Assembly (NCBI GenBank): GCA_022702705.1 | Contig: CM040431.1 | Span: 31,573,520-31,637,519 of the forward strand | DNA length: 64,000 nucleotides | Direction: 5' to 3' | Source: Papilionanthe hookeriana x Papilionanthe teres | Lineage: Eukaryota; Streptophyta; Magnoliopsida; Asparagales; Orchidaceae | Shown: in pieces, positions 1 through 9,330 of the stretch | Layout: the number at the start of each line of letters is the position of its first letter | Numbering within the stretch: the stretch's first letter is position 1 | Position numbers and translations under genes: made by a program | The notes under the pieces: model-generated | Seen by the model: the letters and a program-made list of their open reading frames with translations, nothing else | The model's database searches: none | Told to the model about the DNA's origin: nothing

Positions 1-680
1 AGGATGATCCAATTTGAGTAGTGGGAAATGTTTATAGCGATTTTGAGGAGTTTTGGGTAATTTAGGCAATTTTACTTGAGAATTTGGGCAATTTCGAAAT
101 TTGGTAGATTTGGTGGGTTTAGGGTCCGGGGGTGAAATTTAAAATTTTAGAAAATTGAAGGTTGATCAAAGTGTGAGTGAAATGAAATCACTTTGGTTGA
201 GCCATGAAGCCATGTTAAGCTCACAAGAGCCATGAGAGGACTTCATTTAGGCATTCACTTTGTTGTTCCTAACCCTCTTAGCAAGCGGCTTAGGGTTAAG
301 GTTCATCCATATGAATTACCTACATGAGTTAGGGAATTAAATTAGGTAAGAATAATTTTAGGGTTGAAATGTGTGTGAGAGTGTAGAGTGTGTGTGATCG
401 GCTTCTCACCGGGCTGAGACCATTTAGGGGTAGTCCCTGAGCCCATGGGGAGTCGCATGAGAGCTTCATCCTTTAAACCTCCATATATTGATTTTAACCC
501 TCCAGTGGTTTAGGGTTCTGATCAAACATGTGGGGTTTGAATGGAGTCGAAGTGGTTTGAGTTTCTAAGTGATGGTGGGTTCCATTTCTAGTCCTCTAGG
601 ATAGTCGAAAGGGAAAACCTATGGCTAGATCTAAAGTCTTAAGGAGAGAAGAAAGACCTCACCAAAAATGAGATTCGACA
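1..680 (-). repeat. 3' LTR of element A, first ~680 bases only
   Basis: On the minus strand the LTR begins at 680 with TGTCGAATCTCATTTTTGG, corresponding to TGTTGACCTCATTTTTGG at 19,983. The match to 19,295-19,983 runs through to base 1, where the window cuts it. It contains the shared block around 'cctaaccctcttagcaa' and the 'gtgtgtgagagtgtagagtg' stretch seen in every family copy. No gene is visible here; the short frames differ between LTR copies. Confidence 0.85.
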
Positions 681-1075
681 AATGGACCCCAATAAGTGTG
701 GTGTGCTAACCCAGAGCACATCGCGTGTAAGTGTTGACAGGGATCAACAAACCAACACGGACATCCAGTGACACACTTACAGACGTAGAAAATTTCCGCT
801 GGGAGTATCGAGTATATCTCAAGATGAAGATTCTTGAACTCTCGATGGGAAAAGGGGTGGATTCCAAATCACAAGACACAGGGAGATTTGATTTTAAATT
901 CATTTTTTCAAGTTTCAATTTCAAGTTTTTTTAATTTGGAAGTATGAGTTTAGATTTAATCAGAGTTCCTATTCCGATTGAAGTTCGATTTAAGATTAAT
1001 TTCAATGTAGATCTCGTTAAGATTTAGAATTTGGGATGAGAATTGGAGCCTAGGTTCCAACTTCGGGATTGTAAA

Positions 1076-1772
1076 GAAGATTGGAGATTTAGGCTCCCGG
1101 CCTCGAAGATTGAAAGACTAGAATTTAGGCTCTAGCCTCGAAATTTGAAGAGAGCTAGAAGTTAGGCTCTAGCCTCGAGGGTGAAAAAGAACTAGAAGTT
1201 AGGCTCTAATCTCGAAGAATTGAAAGGCTAGAAGTTAGGCTACAGCACCGGGAAGAGAAGCTTGGAAGTTAGGCTCCGGCCTCGAAAGTTTGAATGAGAA
1301 CTAGAAGTTAGGCTCTAGCCTCAAGAGAGCTGGAAGTTAGGCTCCGAAGCCTTGAAAGTTTGAATGAGAACTAGAAGTTGACTCTAGCCTCGAAAGGGAA
1401 CTAGAAGTTGAAACCAACCTGCGAAAGTTTGAGTTATGAGGACTAGAAGTTAGTCTCTAGCCTCGAAAAGAGCTGGAAATTAGGCTCGGCCTCGAAAGTT
1501 TGGGTGAGGACTAGAAGTTAGGCTCTAGCCTCGAAGAGAGCGGAAGTTAGGCTCCGGCCTCAAAAGTTTGAAAGAGGACTAGAGACAGAGCTCTAGCCTC
1601 GAAGAAGCTTGGAAGTTAGGCTCAACCTCGAAAGTTTGGATAGAAATTTAGAAGTTAGGCTCTAGCCTGAAGAGAGCTGGAAGTTAGGCTCCGGCCTCGA
1701 AGTTTGAAAGAGGACTAGAAGTTAGGCTCTAGCTCGAAGAAGGCGAAAGTTAAGCTCCGGCCTTGAAAAGGT
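1076..1772. repeat. Minisatellite in element A 3' region
   Basis: Tandem array of a degenerate ~35-bp unit built around 'gaagttaggctctagcctc', alternating with a sister unit carrying 'ggctccggcctcgaaag', so the higher-order period is about 70-75 bp. I count roughly ten dimers with indels between them. The array lies between the end of coding sequence and the 3' LTR. Confidence 0.8.
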
Positions 1773-2089
1773 GATACGTATAAGGGACTACAGTCCATTG
1801 CCATCGAACCAAATAGAACGAAGTTCGTGGCTCCGTGTAAATAGAGCTAGTTGATCCTCTAAGACGCGGGAAAGAAGAGAATTGAAGGAGAGTACATTAA
1901 GTGTACCCAGTAGAAAAGACTCGACTTAGCGATAGGTCGAGAAAAATATTTGAATTACGAAGAGTTTCAAACGGATTTCGATTTCAGAATAATCCAAAGG
2001 ATTCATATTGAAATTGTTGAGATTTAGATTCATTTCGTTTGTTTTGTTGATTCGAATTTCATTTTTTTTAATTAGAGTTCGTGTTCATT

Positions 2090-2250
2090 TGCAGTTTGTT
2101 TTGACATTTAGATTCTTAAAAAGAGTTCTTATTCATTTTCTTTCTCTCTCCCTTTTTTTCGTCTTCATTTTCTTTTTTTTTCTTTTCCACTTTCTTTTTA
2201 TCCTCATTCATTTTTTTTATTCTCTTTTCTTTCCGTTCTTTGTTCAAAGT
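2090..2250 (-). other. Long polypurine stretch (minus strand)
   Basis: The plus strand is almost pure pyrimidine, mostly T with interspersed C, for about 150 bases, so the element's sense strand is purine-rich. It lies downstream of the AlkB-like stop codon. It is much longer than an ordinary LTR-adjacent polypurine tract and about 1.4 kb from the 3' LTR. Its function is unknown; it could be an internal plus-strand priming site or simple low complexity. Confidence 0.5.
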
Positions 2251-2438
2251 TCATTTAACTTAATGGCGTTTCCAAGTCAATTTGCCTGAAAAGAGGTGAA
2301 TGCAAAACATGACATAATTCGTTTCCATTTCAATTTGTTGAAAATACATCACATAGTCGATCCAAACATGATGATATCTTCTTTAAAAATTAGGTATCTC
2401 ATATAATCCACATAAATCCAAAATGGATTGTGTAAGAT

Positions 2439-3989
2439 TCATGTTGATTCTTCCAAAAGCATCTCCAAAATCATGTCTGAATCGCCAGATACATGGACGG
2501 TAACATCACCTTCCAAGCCACCACCCAGCGGGAATGTTGTGCGGATGTGCATTGGAGGTGTCTTATCTCCATTAGCTCACGGCTCGTAGAGGCTCGGAGA
2601 CTCTCTAACTCTGGATCTCGGCGAAAGTGGAAAGGCATTTTGTCGTGCCATCCCTCTGAAAGTGACGGAGATCCGTTCCCGCAGGCACTCTGGGATGCAA
2701 TGTTTTGCTATGTCGGCTCCGTTTCCTTTAACACGGGACGGAACCTACCGGTATGCGTACCTCCGGCCCTCGGAATTCACCGGGGCTGCTATCCGGAGGT
2801 CGGATACGAACGAGATGTTACCTTTGGTTGACGAACCTTGTCTGGGTCGACGAAGTCATGATGATCTATGTGTGGTGGTATGCGGTCGCCCTCCTTTGTA
2901 TATGTTAATGATCTGTTGTTGGGTATGCAATATGCGGGCAATACCTCCATGTTACCATCCTTTTACCATTCTCTTGATAATTCTTGGCATCGGATCCGCC
3001 TCACTACGACGGAGTATCCCTCGTGGATTTCCCTTTCTATCCTCGGTGAAGTTGTAGCAACACTCGCCTTTGAATCGTAACTCTTCCTTTTCCTCTCATC
3101 CACTTTCGAGGTTCTGGGTAGGTCTTTTCTCTTAAACGACCGGCTCGACCCACTTTTACGAGAAGCTGATGACACGATACAATTCTTCTTGTTCATAAGC
3201 CCGGGGAACACATCCGTATGCAGCTCGAGGCCCTCAAAGATATTGATTCTCCTACCTCGGATTCTTTCAAATATTCAAAGTTTTCTTCTCAACATTACTG
3301 CATCCTCTCCGGCTCGTATTCAATTCTCCGTAATCGGCGAGCCTAGTGATGTCTTAGGGGAATTTATGGATTCGGCAAGCACACTCTCATGTCTTGGCTC
3401 CTCGGGGATAATCTCTGTCGGGACATCCTCCGGGGTTGCTTCATAACAAGACTCATCGAGCTTGGTACATGTTGCTTGGCGTCGAGTGCGATTCTATTGC
3501 TCTTTTTAGAGTTTCTTTCATCATTTACCAACATTTCTTGGAATTTCTTTCATCCTTCACATATTCTTGGAATTGACTTTCTCTTTTCGGATTTCTGACG
3601 AAGCCGATTTCTTCGGAGTATTTGCATTGATGGTAATGCTTGTCTCTTTTTTTATCCGGCGCAGCTTGGTCAGCATCTTGTGTATGCGACGGTTCTTGTT
3701 TCTTCGTTGAATAGGGGTGAGTAGCTCTCCTTACTTCTTAAATTTAAATTGGGCGTGGCGGCGGCAAACTGCCCTCTGTGCCGACAACCACGAGATTTTA
3801 TTTTCTTCTCCGTTGCCTTGAGCGGCTTTTGCTTTTCTTTTCTTTCTAGTAGACGGCTAACTTGGTCACCCCAGAGATTTCATGTTGTATAGGCTCGCAG
3901 ACTCTTCCCGATCAATCGGAGTCAATCCGGTTTCTTCATATTGCTAGCCGGGCGGTGTGAAATCGGAGTCGATCTCGATGCGGCTCCAT
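2439..3989 (-). pseudogene. AlkB-like 2OG-Fe(II) dioxygenase frame (ALKBH9/10-like), decayed, carried by element A
   Basis: Reading the minus strand across frames gives, in order: GLELHTDVFP (~3,235-3,205), PRKWMRGKGRVTIQ (~3,115-3,075), CCYNFTEDRKGNPRGIL (~3,060-3,010), VLPAYCIPNN (~2,945-2,915), EGDRIPPHIDHHDF (~2,893-2,852), NGADIAKHCIP (~2,722-2,690) and RERISVTFRGM (~2,681-2,649). This is the signature of plant ALKBH9/10-type AlkB proteins, which remove N6-methyl groups from RNA. The Fe-binding HxD is at 2,864-2,872, the distal His at 2,700-2,702 and the 2-oxoglutarate RxxxxxR motif at 2,655-2,675; all are present. Several frame changes and in-frame stops (one shortly after the domain) make this copy non-functional. 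The tail ends at a TGA at 2,439-2,441. The start is a guess: an ATG at 3,987-3,989 gives about 510 codons, and the region before the domain is low-complexity and unrecognised. It lies in pol sense, downstream of integrase, without visible introns or a poly(A) tail, so capture by the element is likelier than a chance retrocopy. Confidence 0.85.
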
Positions 3990-4389
3990 CCCTCACCCTC
4001 TTTTCATCAAGTGCTAGACTCAAGCCATTTTAAAGTTCGAACCAACCGCCGTTTGACATTTCCACAGTGAAAAGCAAAGGAAAGGATCGAAATTTGTACT
4101 AAGAGCAAGAAAAATAAGAAAACATTTATTAATGAAAAATTTTTATTTATTTCTTTTAAATTTTAAAGAAAGTAGGAAGGGATGAGGAAGATCGAGATGA
4201 ATTGATTTAAAGGAAAGATCAACATTTTATTATTACGACTTCACATGTTTTCTTTAACACATTTTTGTTAATGATTTTTTTTCATCCATTTTTATTTTGG
4301 GTTCGGACCCGATCCTGAGAATGATTACTACTTTACCGTGTTTCTAGAATGAGACTCCGGTTTTAAAGTCCATCCTTTGAAACATTAGG
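3990..4389 (-). other. AT-rich spacer between pol and the AlkB-like frame
   Basis: About 400 bases separate the integrase C-terminus from the AlkB-like frame. The middle (about 4,090-4,290) is A/T-rich with no readable motif. It could hold the splice or internal promoter signals that a separate downstream frame would need, but I see none I can defend. Confidence 0.4.
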
Positions 4390-5470
4390 TTGTGTAATAT
4401 TTCTTCAAATATCATCCATTAATTGGAAGCATAGGTCGTTCTCCATGGCCCCGATTCACGAGTTGGTAGGAACCTCGAGTAGGCTTGTCTTGTGCAACGA
4501 CACTTCTTAAGTCGATTGAAATTTACCTCCTATCTTGCGGTGTCTGAGAATAGGACTCTTAATTAAAACCAAGTCCGCAGGCTTTGAACGTCCTCGGGCG
4601 GACCGGTTTATCATGGGCCTAGATCATCTTGGCTTGATTCCAAATTCGTTGTCTTTGAAAGTGCTTCCTTCAACTTTCCAATTCTTCTAGTCATAATTTG
4701 GCATTTTCTTCGTAGTGATCTTGTTTGCAACCACAATTGATGAGGAAGCTATACCTCCAGGTAAACGGCCTCGGACCCGTACCTTTAGAGCATAGGGCGT
4801 AGGCGAGTAGGAGTTACGAAGTCGTTACGTAGGCCGAAATAAGGCTTCTAACAGCTTCTCGTGCCAATTTCTCTTGTTGTCGTCCAAAGTTTTCATTAGG
4901 ATTTGGACGAGAGATTTATTAAAAGCTTCGGCCAAAGCATTCGCTCTTGGGTAGTAGATCGTCGAATAGAGCCAGTCGATCCTGTGCCTTCTGACAAAGG
5001 TATTGATCTTCGTACTTCGAACGCGGACCCATTATCAGATAATCTTGCGCGGCACCGAAATGGCCAAGCGACTTGATTCTTGAAGAATTATAGCACGAGG
5101 TGTGCCTTCACTTCTACGAGTCTTTGTACCTTTGATTCCAAAAAGTATCTGTAAATGCCAAAGAATAAAGTGATGTCCCCTTGAAGAGATGATTACATCG
5201 GACCCGCGATACGTGCCCCACTCAGCTTGACGAGACGCGATTGTCGGACGTAGCACATTTGGAGGTTGATGTAGAACCACTCCATGCACTTAGCCTTTGG
5301 TGACAACTCTTTGTAACTTTCATGTAGTCGGTCATCATTGAGGGCCGGTAGTACTAGTCTTTTAATCTTTATTTTCATTTCAGACTGTTGATGAGCGCCA
5401 CAAAGTGCGGGTGTACCTCTTTAACAATCTCACTAGCCTCGGGCCTCGCTCGGGCACCTTAGCCACATCG
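4390..5470 (-). pseudogene. Element A integrase, decayed
   Basis: Minus-strand reading gives a zinc-binding remnant near 5,300-5,470, a HQPPNVLRPTIAS segment typical of the start of the Tat-lineage catalytic core (~5,265), an SDNGSAFEV motif (~5,040-5,014, catalytic Asp codon 5,034-5,036) and an ANALAEAFNKSL motif (~4,945-4,908, catalytic Glu codon 4,927-4,929). The Asp-Glu spacing is about 35 residues, as expected for DDE integrases. The C-terminal tail is readable to LKKYY at ~4,395-4,411, where pol ends. Stops and indels interrupt the frame. Confidence 0.85.
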
Positions 5471-5539
5471 ATCGAAGACCTTCGTATAATGTATTGTTTA
5501 TTAATCAAATACGGGAGTTCTTTTCTTGATCGATGAACG

Positions 5540-6370
5540 AATGACTTATCGTCGGTAGGTTTCTGTTGGAGTATTCTGAGCGGTTAGCCTTGATCTTAAA
5601 ATTTCTTTCTTACCACAATTGATTCTTCTTCTTTTTCGACTTGTGTATCGTGTCCATGTCGAGGCTGAGAGAACGACGTCCACTGACTGACACTTGGCTT
5701 GATTAAATCCTATGACGGGCGAGTCGTTCTGAGGCGAGGTATGCGCATACCTTGAGAGCATTTTCTCTTACGGAATCTTGTAGATCGTTACATTCGGAAT
5801 CTGCTCTGACAATTTCATTGCATGCGAAAATCTTGCTCGAGTCTTGGCTTCGGGTACGTGCTTGTCGGCAAGCCCAGTTGAATGATTAAGCGAGAATCCC
5901 GAAGTAGATGTTGATGTTTGTTATCCACACATTACGAATGGTTAATTCTAGTCCGGTTATGAGAGCTTCGTATTCGGCCTCGTTGTTCGTACATGGTTCC
6001 GTTAGATGGTAGCAGTATCTTAACATTCCCCGTTCGAGTGTTATAAATATTAATTACGATTCTTGCCTTCTGAGCACTATCATTTTTACAATTCTTTGTC
6101 TTTACGTATTTTGAAGATGTTCGGTCGAAGTACGGCTCCCGGCTCTTGATCGTCGAGTTTTGACTCATTATCTGCTCATCGAGTCATCGTTGAGAGGCAG
6201 TGCTGCGGGTAAAAGGGTGTGATGCGGGGAAGTCTCGCTAGTACTTGCCTTTACGACAGCACGAAGTGGAATGAAAGTTATATCGAATTGCGATAGTATC
6301 ATGTCGACCACGGCATCTGTAGGAAGCGTCGGGCGTGTCATTAAGTGTTGCAACGGATTAAACTTCAAGA
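5540..6370 (-). pseudogene. Element A second ('archaeal-type') RNase H region, decayed
   Basis: Between RT-RNase H and integrase, the minus strand carries CTNNEAEYEALITGLEL (about 5,940-5,993), the strongly conserved core of the additional RNase H found in Tat-lineage plant retrotransposons. Flanking sequence is frameshifted, but short pieces fit the same domain. The extra domain supports Tat/Ogre placement over other Ty3/gypsy lineages. The upstream boundary is approximate. Confidence 0.75.
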
Positions 6371-7705
6371 TGAGTTGACCTTATGAAAGCATGTAGTGCT
6401 GAGCTTTTGAGCGGCGAAGATCAGGGCTAAACAATGCTTCCCAATCGAAGTACTATCTCCATCGGGAGATAGACGATGGCTCGAATTGGCGAGCATTTTC
6501 TCTTCCCTCGTCATTGACACAGGCTAGCGGGGGCTCAAGGGGGTCGTCTAAAGCCGCGGTATAAAGTATTAACGGTCGACCTGAGGCCATTGCTAAAACG
6601 GGAGGTGTCATTAAAAGCTGTTTAATGTCCTCGAAGGCCCGGCATTTCTCTTCCCCAACCGAATTCGGCATCCTTTTTAACCAAAGGCGAGAAAATCGAC
6701 ACCTACGACAAATTTGAGATAAAGCGTTGAAGATATGCCAACTTCCTTGAAAGGATCGTAGTTGTTTGAAGTTTTGGGAGGAGGCATTTCTAAGTAGCTT
6801 GATCTTCTCGGATCGATTTGATTCCACAATCTCGGACAAAAAATCCTAAGAATTTCCCGGAAGGCGACGCCGGGGCTCATTTCGGGATTCATCTTAAGGT
6901 TAAATTGTCTTAATCGCTCGAAAACAATTCTCAAATCATACAAGTGATCTTCCCTTAGTTTGCTTTTGATGACCACATCATCCACGTAGCACTCGACTTG
7001 GTTGACTATGAGATCATCAAAAATCCTCGTCATAGCTTTTTGGTATGTTGCTCCTACGTTCTTCAACCTAAAAGGCATTACTATGTAGCAGTATATTACG
7101 ATCGGCATTACGAAGGCTGTGATCTTCTAAATCTTCGATTACCATTTTATTTGATTGTATCTGAAGATCCATCCATGAAAGAGAATATTTCATGTGTTTA
7201 AGTAATGTCGATTATCGGATTGCAGGAATTGGTAGTGGGAATTCATCCTTTGGACATGCTTTGTTCAAATCTCGTCACCTGATTCGATCTTGTCCATTCT
7301 TCTTTTCGGCCCGGTACCCGTTGGCTAACCAGAAGTCGGGTATTGTTATTCACGAAGCGGAAATTTAGCGTCACATTAGCTTCTTAACTTCGGCTATTAC
7401 TTGTTGTTCAATCTCTAGAAGCATTCTTCTGGAAGCTTACTGTGGAACGACGGTGGGATCCTCCTAACATGAGCTGCCACCTCAGGAGCTAATCCTGTCA
7501 TTTCGTCGTAACTCAGTAAACGGTCCTTGAATTCCATTAGTAACTTAACCATGTTTTTGGAGTCTTCTTTTATTGTGAGGATCTAACAAAGGTCAGCTGG
7601 GGCTCTTATTTGATACCTAAGTTAACTTCCATTAACTGCGTCTATTGTAGATTTAATTTCTTCTTCAAATTCTAGCGGAGCATTTCAGGTAGTAGATCCT
7701 CGAGG
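6371..7705 (-). pseudogene. Element A reverse transcriptase - RNase H, decayed
   Basis: The best piece is an open stretch at 6,677-7,108 containing MPFRLKNVGATYQKAM followed by ECYVDDVVIKS. The YVDD catalytic box is at 6,977-6,988, so the two active-site aspartates are intact here. The thumb and connection read in shifted frames to about 6,600, and a degraded RNase H follows (LILYTAALDDPL near 6,540). The finger region (7,109-7,705) is heavily decayed. The family is the Ty3/gypsy polymerase that copies element RNA into DNA in the cytoplasmic particle. Confidence 0.85.
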
Positions 7706-9330
7706 TCTTAAAGCTTTAAACGAGACTTAATTAGGCTTGCGAGTGACAACGAAGCAAAATCCCGTATCATCAGCCCCGATCCTATTGTGCCGAATTCAAG
7801 ACCATGCTTTGAATTGGGAGACGGCCAAGCATTGTTCCATAATTTTTCAAAGTGTTGTGATTGACCTTTTGTCCTCATCGAGGTAAGATACCGCGTTGAA
7901 TTAAATTTTGAACACGGGGAGAACTCCTCAAAAGGCGGTTCCATTAATTCGAAAGATGTAACATCTTTAAATTGTACATCATTTTCGAGTTTGGAAGAAG
8001 AAGCACCACGGTAGAATTTGATCGGTTTAGTACTGCCACCATGTACCTCCTTGACCACCATACCCTTGACTTTATTAGAATGGATCGGGGTCAGGGTCAT
8101 AGTATGTACATAATGGTTAATCTTCTCGTACATTGATTTGTATTCTTCATTCTTTTCGTCTTCGAGAGAGATCTTGAGCTGTGGTTTCTTCGACTTATCG
8201 CCGCTTCTTCTTTCTTGATTTCTTCTTGCTTTGGAATTGCTCTCCCAATCGCGTCGATGACCGGTTTTAACTACCTGTCCGTATTCTAACGTCCTCGCCC
8301 CCGACCTCGTCCCCGACCTCGACCTCGGGTGTGAGTTTTGGAGAAACCTTCACCATCTCGTCGTAGGGGAGTGGTGAGTAACTGTTGAACTAGAATTTCA
8401 GGCTCTTCGTCGTCTCGAACTTCTTTTGCTTCATTTGGTATGGTATTTCTGGAGAAGATTATTTTCTTCAGAGGCACGTAGTAGGCTGCATCTTCGTAAA
8501 TTCCGATCTCGTGTACGGAGAATGGTTGCAAGTTACGCTTAATACATTGTTCTCCTCCTTCGTAATACTTTATGCATTGGTGCAGAGACGACGGTACCAT
8601 CCAGTTTTCATGGATCCATGGCCGACCCGGTAGAGCATTGAACGATGTCTCGGAATCAATTATATGGAATTTGTGGTTGTCTTTGCTAAGTCACGGTCTT
8701 CATTAATAGTGTAATCGATCCCGAGCTCTTTCTCCTTTCGATTGAACCCTCTTAATAACATCTTGTCTACTTCGAGCTCGCGAGCATCGAATTCAAAATA
8801 TCTTAACGTCAGAAAATTCATTATGTTGATTGATGCTCTCGGATGACAACACTACGGGAAGCGTAAACTTTCCAATAGTAGTAGAAGTAGCCTAGCAATT
8901 TCTATTGTGATCGAGTGTTCCGGTAATAGATCATTGTTCGTGAAGGTAACATCTCAACGTTCTTTTAATAAAGCGAAAACTCGTCGAAGGAATTACCGGC
9001 CATTTGAGCTAAGCAAATTTTTGGATCGAAGTAAAGCCTTGATCGAGTTTCCCTCATCTCCTTGAAGGGATCGGGCGTCGTAGATGCTTAGTTTAGGCTG
9101 GTAAGCTTCTAAGATGGGCTAGCACGTTATAATCCACTTTATTGAGGCTCTTCGAGTTTCTTCCCGAATGGGCGATTCTTCTGCGGGGTTGGCTCTTCTG
9201 AGCAACCACACCTTTCCTTTATCCTTTGGATACATTCTCGGAGGTGAACTTTTCCACTTCTTAGATTGACTTCGGATACTTGTTTTGAATCTGGTGGTGA
9301 ATCTCTGGGGTGTCTCCTCTTGAATCGAAC
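7706..9330 (-). pseudogene. Element A protease and protease-RT linker, decayed
   Basis: Minus-strand reading shows a GRPWIHENWMVPSSLHQCIKY segment near 8,560-8,630, the conserved block just after the aspartic protease in Tat-lineage elements, and a degraded protease upstream of it (about 8,650-8,950). The 7,708-8,133 open stretch (141 codons) is a charged linker between protease and RT. At 8,286-8,340 a GRGRGRGRGR run sits at the end of a frame. No intact DSGA or DTGA box could be read. Ogre elements are known to have an intron near this junction; I cannot call splice sites here. Confidence 0.6.

Larger units (their letters stand above)
681..2438 (-). other. Element A 3' non-coding region between the AlkB-like frame and the 3' LTR
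   Basis: About 1.75 kb without convincing coding sequence. It holds a minisatellite (about 1,076-1,772) and a long purine-rich stretch on the minus strand (about 2,090-2,250). Immediately before the 3' LTR the minus strand reads TTGGGGTCCATT, only a weak polypurine tract. Variable 3' regions with tandem repeats are known in Tat-lineage elements. Confidence 0.6.

Noticed and set aside
2008..2289. Phe/Leu/Ile-rich 93-codon plus-strand frame resembling a membrane protein
   Set aside because: It is the antisense of a polypurine tract; T-rich DNA always reads as hydrophobic codons.
2493..3057. Overlapping plus-strand frames of 112 and 131 codons
   Set aside because: They are antisense to the AlkB-like frame, whose conserved motifs are all on the minus strand.
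8286..8340. GRGRGRGRGR run as a possible RNA-binding RGG-type tail
   Set aside because: It is a short CT/GA-rich repeat at the end of a decayed linker, with no counterpart visible in element B, which is truncated before this point.
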